From contig WHVA01000025.1 in NCBI GenBank assembly GCA_015179125.1, forward strand, positions 124,001 through 188,000: 64,000 nt of DNA, given 5' to 3'. Numbering within the stretch: the first letter of the stretch is position 1; each line of letters opens with the position of its first letter. The notes under the pieces are model-generated. The model worked only from the letters and a program-made list of their open reading frames with translations, was not told the origin of the DNA and ran no database searches. Positions 1-10,855 of this stretch are shown here, piece by piece. The position numbers and the translations under genes were made by a program. Origin of the DNA: Gautieria morchelliformis. Lineage: Eukaryota > Basidiomycota > Agaricomycetes > Gomphales > Gomphaceae.

Positions 1-83
1 GGTATTTACACTAGCTATAATAGTTTATATACTGAATGCTCAGTGGGTCCACCCAATATGATTCATTGGGTTGACTACCCACA

Positions 84-1109
84 GTGTGACAGCGCCGGTA
101 CCAGCGCAAGCCTGCGCTGACAGTGATGTGCACCAGCGCAAGAGTGCGCTGACTGCGATGTGCACCGGCGCACGCATGCGCTGACAGCGCCGGGTACCAG
201 CACACCCCTGCACTGACAGTGACGTGCACCAGCGCACGCTGCGCTGACAGCACCTATGGCGGTCGGTGTGCACAAATATTATCCCGACTCTGCGCCAAAG
301 GGAAAAATTCCCATTCGCGTGGCATTGCATTTTGCGCGCACGCGCAATTCACCGTAAAGTGTTCCCGTGCGCGCTGGTGCTTTCTGGCACAGTCACGTGA
401 CCTGACCTCGTCTTACATCATGATTTTCTAGTCTTTGAAGGCAGGGAATTTTTTTTTTTTTTGGTTAGTATGATGGATGGGACCCTTATAAATGATTCTA
501 GGTAGATTTTCTGGCCCTACATAAGATTCTGATCATCATTATTTTCAACATTCGTGTCATCGATCGGTTGTAACTGCGGAGGTCATGTGATGCGTCTACA
601 ACCACCCATGTTGTGTAAGTATTTCCCACGCTGAGTTACATTGAAAGCCAAATTGATGTCCGAACAAACTCAACATGGGAAATACTTACACAACATGGGT
701 GGTTGTAGATGCATCACATGACCTCCACAGTTCACTGCACCTCAGCCTGGGAAAGGGTGACTCATCCTGCGCAGTTACAACCGATCGACGACTCGAATGT
801 TGAAAATAATGATGATCAGAACCCATCCATCATACTAGCCAAAAAAAATAAAATTCCATGCCTTCAAAGGCTAGCAAACCATGATTTAAGACGAGACCAG
901 GTCACGTGACTGTGCCAGAAAGCACCAGCAACACTTTGCGGTGAATTGCGCGTGCGTGCAAAATGCAATGGCACGTGAACGGGAATTTTTCCCTTTGGCA
1001 TGGGCGCGGGATAATATTTGTGCAAACCGACCGCCATAAGCGCCGGGTACCAGCGACTGCGTGCGCTGGCAGCGCCGGTACCAGCGCACCATCCAGCGCA
1101 TGGTCAACA
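84..1109. repeat. Foldback (long inverted repeat) element, non-coding
   Basis: The sequence from about 248 to 636 reappears as its reverse complement from about 668 to 1050, with a short non-palindromic centre near 640-668. Matching landmarks are the GTCACGTGAC words at 392-401 and 901-910, the 'gcaccagc/gctggtgc' words beside them, and the 'acaacatgggtggttgtaga' block at 694-713 facing its complement at 593-618. The outer ends carry GC-rich hairpin units (five on the left, about two on the right). No reading frame in it looks like a protein. It is best described as a foldback or large MITE; I could not identify target-site duplications, so the exact ends are uncertain. Confidence 0.75.
90..247 (+). 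repeat. Five tandem 31-32 bp hairpin units
   Basis: Units begin at about 90, 121, 153, 185 and 217. Each contains 'cagcgca' and 'tgcgctg' in inverted arrangement, so each unit can itself form a hairpin. They form the left tip of the foldback element; degenerate units lie at the right tip (about 1040-1100). Confidence 0.8.
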
Positions 1110-1532
1110 CACTATTCCAATTTCTAGACAATTCCCCAACCCAGGAAATCCTCAGGAAATCTTTGAGATATTGTGAATTTCCTCCTCCTAGAAACTGAAT
1201 ATTTACTATAATTTCCAGAGTCAGGAAATCATAGAGAAATATAAAATTTTCACAAGATTTCCTGCCAAGATTTGCAGAATTTCCTAATATTTTCCTGTAC
1301 CAAAAACTCTGAGGAAATTTAGAATTTACTCATGATTTCTTTAAACAGGAAATCATGGTGGAACTGTCAGTTTCTGGACTCAGTTTCCTCACGATTTCCT
1401 GGACCATATTTTTACAATTTTTATACAATTTCCTCTAAATTTACCATCCTAGGAAACTCTCAAGAAACATGGAATTTCCATAGAATTTTCAAGGGGTTTC
1501 CTGACTTGAGAAATTTTGCCATGCCTCCAGTG
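1110..1532. mobile_element. Probable CACTG-ended MITE (GGAAAT-rich)
   Basis: The right end 'gcctccagtg' (1523-1532) is identical to the right ends of the two better-defined MITEs at 39258-39311 and 46467-46864. It is followed by ACA, and an ACA also precedes CACTA at 1110, which would be a 3-bp target duplication; but the left end matches the family only over CACT, so the left boundary is tentative. The interior is AT-rich and packed with GGAAAT and its complement ATTTCC in both orientations, giving many small inverted repeats. It lies at the point where the Helitron fragment on its right stops. Confidence 0.5.
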
Positions 1533-3671
1533 ACAGGGACCATGTGTCATCAGCTCACAGACCAACCGGTAGAGGACAGGATGAGTCTCTGGATCAGGGA
1601 ACTCTGCCGAAATCATTGAATCCACCTCATGTGGATGTCTGATCCTGGAATCTCTTTCAAACCAGATAAGAATATGCATGTGTGGGAGTCCCCTTTTCTG
1701 GAATTCAATGGCGTGGACGCGAGCGACGGTTTCCCCAAAAATCTTTTCCTTGACGATCAAGTCAATGAGGTATTTCTTTTTGAGCTGGAACACCCGCGAC
1801 ACCAGGTCAGGCCTGTCCTGAGGAGATTGTCTGGGCAACAATGCATCCAATATCTCCTGCCAGTTGGGATTGGCAGTCATGGTAATAAAGAGATCAGCCA
1901 CACCATGCTTCCTTGAAATGGCCAGAGAGTTCTGCAGGTTTTCCTGCATGTCCCGTGTCCCCCCCTGAAATGTGGCAGGCAGAATGGATCTTGTGCCCAA
2001 GTTATTTGGATCTCTGTCATTTTCATTGCGATGAAAGGCATCCATCATCTGGTTATACATCTCAGCACGGAGAGTGTGTTGATTTGTCCTGACCCACCAC
2101 AGCCTGCTTTGCTCTGCAGCGGCCCAAGAGTCTACAATGTACTGCTGGAATAATTCGCCAGCACGCAGGAGTGTTGTAGGCTCTTCTGTTCTCTGGAAGA
2201 GACGATAGGAATGGTACTGAATTTGGGTGACACGCCCATGTCGCTCACGCTCGCCTGGTAATTGGCAATAGCGAATACTAGGTTGCCACCCCAACTCTCC
2301 CCTGGGAAAGAGCAAGACATAGTGAAGAGAGGCATAGTTTGGATTCATATCCGATACCCTTCGAAAGCGTCCACCTTTGAGCTGGACAATAACATCCCTA
2401 GGTTCAGGGTTGATGCCATCTCCAGGAAGAACCACTGCAATCTCATCCGCAGTAGGGATATTATACCTCCTAGGATCCCTGTGTTCCCTGTATGTGAGCC
2501 TAGCCCGGATCTCACCATTCTGTCCCTGAGCTCTGAGCCTCTCAGCCGCTTGTCTATATATGGGAACATGAGGATTGCATAAGAGGAGCATTTCCTGCAA
2601 GTCTCCCATGATAGTTGGAGACAGACCTGGGTTACGCGCGTTCCTCTATGCCAAAGCCAATGCTGGATCATATATATAAAGTTGGGCATACTGTATCTGC
2701 CTCCCAGGGTTAGGGATGAGAGAGCCATGAATATGATACAGTTCGCCCTGCAGCTTGAGGACATATGGACCACGACCCTCCCGAAGCAAATCTAGATCAA
2801 AGTCGGCTCCCAAGGAAGTGAATCCAAATGCAGCATTGTACTGCCTGATGTTCTTGCGAAACTGTTTGGCCTCAGGGTCCTGGCCCTCTAAGAGCCGTCT
2901 CAATGGCTGAGGGAGCACTGGCAGCTCTGGAAGCTGCACCTTTCCTTCCATACAGCAATCACCAAATCTGGGCCACCGATTTGAGGATCTCTGCAGACGT
3001 TCTGCCATCCAGTGTAATGCTCCACAGTCAGGGCAGGGAATAACCATGGGACCCAGATCATGACGCTGCACATCTGCCTCAATTATTCTAGAGCGACCAA
3101 GTGGAACAGGAGGAGGAGGTTGCTGAGGACGCTGCCGAGGTACAGGGAGTGGCTGAGGAGGCCGAGGAGGTGCAGGGAGTGGCTGAAGAGGCTGTGGAGG
3201 AGCAGGGAGTGGCTGAGGAGGCTGGGGAGGTGCAGGCAGTCACTGAAGAGGCCGCAGAAGTGCAGGGAGTAGCCGAGGCATTGGTCTTACTGCATTAGCC
3301 TGAGCCCGCAATGCTGCGACCGCTGCAGAACCTACTACAGGAGGTCTAGCAGCTGGTTGTAAAGGTGCCTGCCTGGGTCTTCCCAAGGGCTGTGCTGGGA
3401 TAGGCTGTATACCAGCAGTGTGAGCATGCAAATCTGCCACCGCTGTAGAGCCTACTGCCAAATGTCCAATTCCAGCCGCCTGAGCACACAACTGAGCAAT
3501 TGCTGCAGAACCTACTACAGGAGGTCTAGGAGCTGGTTGTAAAGGTGCCTTCCTGTGTCTTCCCAAGGGCTGTGCTGGGATAGGCTGTAACCCAGCATCA
3601 TGAGCACACAAATCTGCCACCGCTGTAGAGCCTACTACAGGTTGTCCAATTCCAGCCGCCTGAGCACGCAA
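1533..3671 (-). pseudogene. Helitron Rep N-terminal region, truncated and frameshifted
   Basis: In the order read on the minus strand: alanine/proline-rich repeats ('VVGSTAVADL' type, 3240-3671), a Pro-Gln tract (about 3100-3260), a Cys-rich segment with 'CPDCGALHW' (about 3000-3030), then the Helitron_like_N region (2609 downward) and the rolling-circle Rep motif 'GLPHMHILIW' near 1670-1690, in which H-M-H is the HUH metal-binding motif. The coding sequence moves between frames at least twice and ends just after 'LMTHGPC', where the intact relatives continue into the second Rep motif and a PIF1-type helicase. It cannot encode a working RepHel protein. Confidence 0.85.
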
Positions 3672-3765
3672 CTGAGCAATTGCTGCAGAACCTGCTACAG
3701 GAGCTGGCTGTCCAGCGTCAGGCCTATTTCTTCTGAGGGGCTGTAATCGTGGGATAGCTGCTAAA
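1533..3765 (-). mobile_element. Helitron fragment (5' half only)
   Basis: Minus-strand Helitron sequence closely related to the copy at 54757-61821. It holds the Pro/Gln-rich N-terminal region, the zinc-finger-like segment and the Helitron_like_N/Rep region, then stops shortly after the HUH motif. The helicase half and both Helitron termini are missing. The left edge meets a MITE end and the right edge is cut by LTR sequence at 3766. Confidence 0.85.
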
Positions 3766-3890
3766 TGCTATGTAGTGACGGCGACAGGTAAAAGTTAAGC
3801 TGGGGAACTGCCAGGCAGTTCCCACACTACTATACAGCGGGGTCTTGTGGACCCCCCCCCCCCCTCTTCCCCCCCCCGGGAATCTACTTC
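3766..3890 (+). repeat. LTR fragment (Ty3-type fossil)
   Basis: Starts TGCTATGTAGTGAC exactly where the Helitron sequence ends and resembles, in inverse orientation, the LTR start at 34228 downward. Both copies share two small inverted repeats (GGGAAC..GTTCCC type and GGGTCC..GGACCC type). A run of about 13 C and a second C-rich run follow (3850-3880). I could not find the far end. Confidence 0.55.
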
Positions 3891-4517
3891 CGTACAGTTC
3901 ACCATCTGAACTTACGGGCACTGATTATTGCTTCGACCTTGTGAACAGCGTACGCCAAGGCTTTTGAATCAAAACAGTGGCAATCCTGTCGTATCACAAT
4001 GGAGGTCTGATAAAAACTCTTTGTTCATTATGAATTGTGCCTCTGCGCATGCTTGCCTATAAGAGGGTATCAAAGAGGTGCAATGGCTAAATATAAACCT
4101 TATTGTTATGATTATATCTTCCTCAGACATCTACTTATTGACCTGTTTTTATGGACTATATAGCTTCTTGGCTTCCATTCAATGCAATCAATTGAACACA
4201 TTTGCATGTCCAACAATAGTGCCGAACTGTAAATAAGTATAGCTGAATGGTCTACAAATCCAGTTCCCAGATGGATTCGCTTCCATTGTGACAGCAACAC
4301 GCATGTCAGGTGGCGCCCTCGCATATCGCATTTCTACTTAAAAGCACTCTAGCTTCCCTTAACCCATCATAGCACCCTGCATCGTCGCACCCTACGTGGT
4401 CAGTTCACCGACACCTGTTTTTAAAACGTAAGTACTAAGTTGCCACTCAACCTCTTCAGTTGCCTCTGTTAGTTCCGATACTGACCACGTCTCTGCCGCA
4501 CCAGCATCTTGCACAAC
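3891..4517. other. Intergenic, no gene seen
   Basis: About 630 bases with no convincing reading frame. It may contain the rest of the LTR (a TATA-like 'cctataagagg' lies near 4060) and the promoter and 5' leader of the ORF starting at 4518. Confidence 0.5.
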
Positions 4518-5027
4518 ATGACCTATCCCAACAACGACTTACCTCGCCTTCATGAGCTGGGGCTTCTGAGCCTGACGGACGCCGACGTATTGGCATTCCG
4601 GCTAAACATGCGCAATGAGCCTGTGACTCTGCCGCCTATCCGAGGCAACGCGACGCACAGGCCATTATCATCATCGAGCTTGCCTAGCCGGGGTCAAGCT
4701 CGAGCGAGGCGAGCAGCACGACGAGGGACGCCATATGTGCACCCCTCGCAACGGCAACCAAATACTAACAACCGCACGCTGGGTTCGAGGCTCGATGCAA
4801 GCCTCGACGCAGCGCCGGTGGAGCGATTCGATGGCGCAGCGAGGAGAGTCGATGACACCCCGACCCTCGTTTGGATTATCGAGTCAATCCCCGGCATGAC
4901 CGCCTCTCAGGGAGACGAGGGGAGGGGAGAAGGGAGCAGCAGGCGAAGAACGAGGCGAGATCAATTTCGTTCTTACTATTATAATGAGGACGGACAGAAG
5001 ACGGAGTGGATTCATCATCATAGTTGA
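4518..5027 (+). CDS. Small hypothetical protein, 169 aa
   Basis: Single open frame beginning with the ATG of 'ATGACCTATCCC' and ending at a TAG codon. The product has a Leu-rich start, an Arg/Ala-rich basic middle ('RGQARARRAARRG', roughly residues 57-70), and a polar C-terminal part with a Glu/Gly/Arg run and 'RSYYYNEDG'. No signal peptide or membrane segment is visible and I recognise no family. Base composition (C-rich, CpG-containing) is like the host genes and unlike the flanking transposons. It could be a real small gene or a chance frame. No neighbour suggests a role. Confidence 0.4.
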   Translation: MTYPNNDLPRLHELGLLSLTDADVLAFRLNMRNEPVTLPPIRGNATHRPLSSSSLPSRGQARARRAARRGTPYVHPSQRQPNTNNRTLGSRLDASLDAAPVERFDGAARRVDDTPTLVWIIESIPGMTASQGDEGRGEGSSRRRTRRDQFRSYYYNEDGQKTEWIHHHS

Positions 5028-7356
5028 AGGCGAGCGAGCGTTCCCGTCCGGAAACGCCCATCAGTGCATGCGGCAGGTCTCGATTTCCTTTCTAGCACCC
5101 CAGGCTCTGCTTTTTGAGTTTTCTACTGTTTGTATCGAATATTCCATTCATCATTTCTTAATCGATCACCTGTGATTTTGACGATGCGATCTAATGCGAG
5201 CTTAGAAGTCGAAATATCCGGCGGAACAGACTAAGTCCTTGCCATGCTTACATAATACTGTATTGTCGTCAGCCGCACAGGCAGCAGCACTCGCTGGACA
5301 CTGAGCAGACACATCATCTTTCAATTTTGAGCGCTCAGCTGGTTATTTGTTCTCTGGTACCGAGCTGCAAACACGCGGGACTGTTATTCCTAATGTGCAG
5401 GTCCTTCCTGACATTGAGTCGGTCACTCACCAGGTATCATGAGCCGTCCTCATCGAATTTACATGTGTCAAACCCCGCACGGTCAGCATGCCGGTTAAGA
5501 CTTCAGCCTCCTACGACCTTCGTTGTCCACGTCTATACCACGAAACTTATCTGCAACCACAACTCATGACATACATACCTTTACAATTTCCTCGTCTGAC
5601 AGGACGGAATCCCGATACATACCATGTGGCGTTGCTAGACGCCAACGTACACGCGAAAGATATCACAGGTGGAAGCTTACAGAGTGGAAGGATGCGGTGG
5701 GAGACGGAGAGAAGTCGAAAACGGGTAAGACGGGGGCAGTAGACGAAATCCACCACGTCGAAGGGCCAATTGATTAAAGTCCAGCCGGAGACGGAGAGTT
5801 CCAAGCGTATCACCCAACCTGTACTTCCATGAACGTACCAAGTCCATATGGACTCGTGAGACACTTTATGCGTCATCCTGGTGATGTCTCCAGCATAGAG
5901 GTAGCGTCCACTTCTTCGACAAGCGAGGAGTGATGTACGAAAAGTACATATCTCTGAATGCGCTGCTTCCGGTACCAATTCCATGCTGACAACCAATAGA
6001 AGGGAAGATGGCGCAGAGTGTGCAAAGGCTGCCAAGTGTGGTAGAGGGCAGCGAGGTCCCCAGGGAGAGATCAGACCGAGTCATGATAGATAACGCAACT
6101 GCCTCCTGCACTAAGCGTGGCAGTTGATGTCTTCTGACGAATTGCGGCTCTGAGGATCCTTCTGGTCTAACAGTGAGAAAGTCGTGCACATCAAGTCCGG
6201 GTGAACATAACTGGTCGACACGCCAGATGCACCTCGCTATGATAAGTGAGAAATGAAAATCTCGTATGTCGTTGCCTAGAGCAGAAGCTCTCAGGGACTA
6301 TAACGCAATAAGCACTGTCAGCGTGAAACGGAAGGCTCAGAAGCGTACTGTGAGGCGTGGGCCAATCTTCTAGTTCCATATAAGTAGTTGGGCGAGTAAA
6401 GAGCCTAACGCATTGTGCAGTAGGACGGCAAGGAAATTCACCGATAATCCGGATGATAAAACAATAGCCTGGTACTTGAGATACAAGATACACCGGAATC
6501 GGACGCGCAAGGATGATTGTCAGCACTGCTCATAGCACGTAAATGAATCGGAAACTTGGGCGATCGCCGTTTAGTACATGGCCTACATAACGAATGTGGC
6601 AACAAACACAGTTAAAGACAATAATGCAACGCACAATACGATAGTCACAGATCGAGCAATCAGAACAGCGAGGTCCGGTGCGGGATCCATTGCAAGATCC
6701 CCCATGTTTACACCCATACTCTTATGCTTCTAGGTATAAACAGAAGTTCCTTCAGAGGGCAGTTGCATACCACGCGTTGTAGTATTCCAATACCGCTGTG
6801 ACACCACATAGAATTCCCATAGGTAACCCAAAGGCTAGTGTATGGTCTGTATGGTGTGTTTCTGGCGGAAGTAAAGGTTGGCCCAACCTTTGTGAGTTGA
6901 GTTGAGCCAGTCGTTCAGCGATTGAACGTCGAGAACCAGCGGCAGCGAGCTCCATGAGATAATGCAAAACCAAAGGGTGGCAGTTCGTTTCATGAAAAAC
7001 GACGTCTGCGAACGAACACTCTGATAGCTTGGAGGTCGCCATGGAGTAAGTCATATATGTCCAGCTCCTTGAAAAGTGTACAAGAACTTCCGCAGAGAGA
7101 GCGCCATTCGTGGATAGAACCGCGTCCACAACTGTACACAAACACGACCTTGGGCCTTTGGCAGAGCTGCTCCTTTGCACGCAGCGTAGCCTCATCTTAG
7201 CACACGGTAAAGTCACGAATCTAAATACTCCCATGGGTATATGGTTGTGTTTGTAACCCATATGTTTACACGAACAATCTAAGGCCGTCTCACCCACCCA
7301 GCTTGAGCCCCTACAAAGTTTGAATCCAATTTACCTTTCATACCCATTTCGGCGTC
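5028..7356 (-). other. Unresolved region, possible minus-strand gene(s) of unknown function
   Basis: No family was recognised in these 2.3 kb. On the minus strand several stretches stay open (about 6752-7262, 6191-6526, 5866-6189, 5547-6035), and one near 6550-6710 encodes a membrane-like segment 'SVTIVLCVALLSLTVFVAT' downstream of an ATG. They could be exons of one membrane protein gene, but I could not find splice sites that keep one frame, so I do not call a CDS. Confidence 0.3.
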
Positions 7357-8923
7357 ATGTCTGTCGTTCTCGTCCCGAATGCTGCGAATGCAGCCAAAGC
7401 ACTGGCCGAGTCCACTGCGAAATTGAGGTTCATTGGCGAGTCTCCCATCATAATAATGGTGGTTCAGTCTTCTGAGAAATCTTTTTAGATATAGCTGGTG
7501 AGCATTACTCAATATCTCAAGTGGGGCATATCGTCCTGTATCGACCGCCCACGACTCATAGTAAACCTCACGGACCCGGTATTCCGAGGCATCCATCGTG
7601 GACATCGCAAACATGATGGTTTGTGCTTAGATGCAGTCAATAATCATGTATGGATTGTAATAGCAGCGGCATCTAGATGACATGCCTGAGGTTATGAAGC
7701 GTTCCAAAGCCGCTGGCGTAAAAAGTATGATCATTACAGGCGGGAGCCTTCACGAATCTCGGGAGGGACTTAGGCTCGCGAAGCAACTCGGTGCGTTGTG
7801 CAAAGACCTTAACGATCTAATCCTTAACCTGCTTGTCTGAATGCTTTGAATTGAAGGGCTGTATGCTACAGTCGGTTGTCATCCTACGAGATCCTCCGAA
7901 TTCGAGAAGTTCCCAGCAGGGCCCGATGCTTATCTTGCCGCTCTGGACGAGCTCATTTCCAATAATCTCAAGGGCGATGGGCGTGTCGTTGCGGTTGGAG
8001 AGTGTGGTCTCGGTTTGTCTTTTGCTTGTCATCACTGATCTCAGAGATGACATCTTTGGTTAGACTACGATCGCACACACTTCGCTACGCCTGATACCCA
8101 AAAGAAGTTTTTCCGTGCGTCCTAGTTCCTTTTCATGCTGTGGGCAGGGATTTGAGAAAACTTCAGGTTTACAGCTAGCCTTAGCAAAAAAGTATCATCT
8201 ACCACTTTTCTTGCACTCGCGTGCTGCCCACGCCGATTTCGTTAACATCCTCCGTGAAGAGGGTTTTGGTGAGGACGGTGGCCGAAAACTCGGTGCTAAC
8301 GGAGGCGTCGTTCATTCATTTACCGGGGCGAAGTCGGAAGTTGAAGAGTTGGTGGGTCTCTCTTAAATCATCTTTTTTGGTACAGTCCAGTAACAGCTCG
8401 AGTCTATTAGATGGACATGGGCTTCCACATATCGTGAGTTGAATTCACCGACTACAACGCTAAGCGTGAGGTTGTTCATGACCATCAACCAGAGTGAATG
8501 GCTGCTCGCTAAAAACGCAAGATAACTTGGATGCAGCTAAAGCCATCCGACCAGAGCGAATTATGTTGGAGACTGGTCGGTCTGTCCCTTGATGAATTCT
8601 CTATCCGGAACTTATGTGTTATGAAAGACGCTCCGTGGTGCACACTCACGTCAACACACGCTTCTAAAGCGCACCTCATGTCTCTCCCATCGTCACTCAA
8701 CGCGTTGTACTTCCCACAGGCAAAACGGCCTGAACAGTTTGTGCTCGGACAAGGGGTGAAAGGGCGCAACGAGCCTTGCGCGATTGGTGCGGTTGCCTGG
8801 GTGATGCATAAACTCCATGATGTGCCGTTTGAGAAGGTGGTCGAAAAGACCTGGAAAAATACCGTGTCTCTCTTCGGGTTAGAGGAGCTGAACGACCAGG
8901 TCGACGCCCCCAATGTAGTGTAA
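7357..8923 (+). CDS. TatD family metal-dependent DNase, 350 aa, ten exons
   Basis: TatD-type nuclease (amidohydrolase fold), a 3'-5' DNase implicated in DNA repair and apoptotic DNA degradation. Exons: 7357-7435, 7489-7497, 7562-7618, 7677-7790, 7857-8012, 8064-8114, 8167-8351, 8411-8433, 8493-8575, 8628-8923; the sum is 1053 nt. Motifs: '[17 protein letters not shown]' at the N-terminus (assembled over three exons), 'VAVGECGLD' with the metal-ligand Glu near residue 135, 'FLHSRAAH' near 172, 'VVHSFTG' near 205 and 'LETDAPWC' with the catalytic Asp near 253. Exon 2 is a 9-base microexon and intron 1 is GC-AG (GCGAGT..TTTAG). Length is normal for the family. The gene converges on IMA1 with 133 bp between stops. 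Motif continuity makes the identification strong; the first two junctions rest on conservation alone. Confidence 0.9.
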
Positions 8924-9056
8924 CGGAGCGAGTTCGTCCACCATGTCGTGCTCTAGCGTTGTCAGTGACACTCGTCACCGTCTAGTTACGTTTCTTTCGT
9001 CCTACCTAGAAGTGCCGGAAGTATGTTGGCCTCAGGTGCACAATGCATCGGTCTCG

Positions 9057-10760
9057 TTAAACCCGATAGACACTGAGTCCAGCTATCAACGCAACGATCA
9101 CTGCTGCCACCAAAAACAACCCGAGTTCTCGTGACTGATGGCCGCCTCCATCTTGCTGCGCCTGTTGTTGCTGATTCTGTCTTTCGGCGTGCTCCTCGAC
9201 GTCCAATTTAGCCTGCTCAAATAGATCCTCGAGTCCCGTAGGTTGTTCAGGTGGGAAGAACCGCTGTGGACGCATCCACCCTTCACGGTCTTGCACTCTG
9301 TCTGAATTTGTTTCCTGCCGGTGTATCGGTGTCCAATCCATCAGGTCCTCTTCAGCCATGTCAGGCACAGGCGATGGAAAGGACGGCTGCCCAAAAATGG
9401 GCTTCATCGAGGTGGACGGAGTGCTTGGCGCTAAAGGAAGATTGGTAAAGAGCGAGTCTGGTTTTTGTCCTGGAGTTGGTGTCACGGAATCAAGAGAGTG
9501 CTCTCGTTTAACGCTGCGAGGCTCTAATAATCTAACAGTTGGAGGTCGCTGTATCTGCAGGCCACTTAATGCGAATGCGGCGAGCTAGCAACTTGTCAAG
9601 ACCTGCTCAGAAAACCAATAAATGACACTTACCACCAATTCAGCACCCAATGCGGTAGCATACCAACATCGAGAACGGTATGGGGTGACATAAAATGTCA
9701 GTCTGTGAGTATATTCCAGTACAATCAGCACTGATGTCACGAGGCGTGTTAACCACGCAGTTCCTTGACATCGCTGTCACCGAGACTGGTCAGATTAGTC
9801 AAAAGTCGATCGGATACGACCTACAATATAACGGTGGCGGCCAGCGACCGTAAACATGCGACCCTGTAATCGAGAAATTCGTAGTGACGCCCATGTAGGA
9901 TCCCAAAATGTCCAAAACAGAGATACAGGTGCGAGTACAGGAAGGAGATATGCTAGCCACCATTTGGATAAATTATACTGTAACATCCCTTCCAGTTGAC
10001 TTCTCAGCCAACAAGCAGAATGCTTGGCATAGAACACACCTGAAGCGTCCACTGACACGAAAATAACTGATGTGATAAACCATAATACACCTCTCACTTT
10101 CCACATAATAACCTCGTTTCCACCTCGATGCTGTTCCGAGGACCGCTGCGCACCAACGTGCCGGCTTCGTTTGAGCCACCCACCTAGTGCAGTCGTACGG
10201 GCCATGTGTTCCTTCTTTCGTAGTTCTTCATCCACTGATGGTTGACAATCTTTACAGACTGGTGGATACCTATTCTGCAGCGATGATGTATATGCTGGCA
10301 ATTCAGATACGCGTGTTTCATAAAGCGGGTCCTGGAGCTCATAGGTAAACAGAACTGAAATCATGGATACTGATAACATACATCAGCGGAGGGTAGATAA
10401 TTGGACAGCATGTTCATAAGTAATGTTTGATTGGTCAAGCAAGTATGGCAGAATGGGCCCTTGCCATAACTAGTGGGAAGTCGATGCTTACAGGGTGACG
10501 CTACAAGGTAGACATTGCTGTAAGCTTAATTCTGTGACTTATCTGGTCAAGGACATACCCCTCTTCGCGAAAGACGACGCGTTGAGCGATTCTTCCCTCA
10601 TTGCAGGTTCGTCGGAGATGATTTGACCCGCCTCATCGTAACGATTCCAACACGAGCAATGGGGACACTTGAACGACTTGCTATTTCGTGGATAGTTGCT
10701 CAAGGTTGTGAGGCAGAAAAAGCACGTCGGAAAGGGGGAGGGGGTTTGAAAAACGCGCAT
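9057..10760 (-). CDS. IMA1: Ima1/Samp1-type inner nuclear membrane protein, 498 aa
   Basis: Inner nuclear membrane protein with an Ima1 N-terminal domain; S. pombe Ima1 and human Samp1 (TMEM201) link chromatin or the nucleoskeleton to the nuclear envelope. Exons from 5' to 3': 10760-10559, 10500-10382, 10331-9825, 9773-9633, 9584-9057 (1497 nt). The N-terminus holds paired CxxC motifs: CFFC (residues 13-16) and CPHC (32-35) followed by 'CWNRYDEAG', then 'FCHTCLTNQ' and 'VCKDCQPSVDEELRKKEHMA', a zinc-ribbon arrangement typical of the domain. Several hydrophobic segments follow ('WWLAYLLPVLAPVSLFW', 'LVTSVLIVLEY') and the protein ends with a tail anchor 'LGLFLVAAVIVALIAGLSVY'. The Pro-rich linker before the tail is low complexity. 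All introns are GT-AG, 48-58 bp. It is divergent from lipoyl synthase with 95 bp between ATGs. Confidence 0.88.
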
Positions 10761-10855
10761 CAAGGCTTGCAGTAAATTTGTCAGGATGTCAGGGAGCGAG
10801 TCGGAGGCTTTGTTTGCCTATATTGATCTGTGGCTGCATATTATTCGTGACCACC
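10761..10855. promoter_or_regulatory. Shared 95-bp divergent promoter (IMA1 / lipoyl synthase)
   Basis: Only 95 bases separate the start codons of two divergently transcribed genes, so both promoters or their 5' leaders must overlap. The lipoyl synthase start has a strong Kozak context, 'gaccaccATGAAC'. No clear TATA box is seen. Confidence 0.6.

Noticed and set aside
90-247. Regularly spaced 32-bp repeats as a CRISPR-like array
   Set aside because: Repeats are contiguous with no unique spacers, are palindromic, and the genome is eukaryotic.
1107-1114. ACA + CACTA as a certain left end of the 1110-1532 MITE
   Set aside because: Only four to five bases agree with the family terminus and the flank does not match the Helitron sequence on the other side, so the boundary is left tentative.
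3101-3298. Glu/Val-rich plus-strand frame (also 60043-60315)
   Set aside because: Complement of the Pro/Gln-coding tract of the Helitron protein.
6752-7297. Minus-strand frame of 181 codons as a confident gene
   Set aside because: It has no ATG at its start, no recognised family and no convincing splice partners; kept only as part of an unresolved region.
7279-7614. Minus-strand open frame of about 110 codons
   Set aside because: It overlaps the first TatD exons on the opposite strand; the TatD exons carry conserved motifs, so this frame is a shadow.
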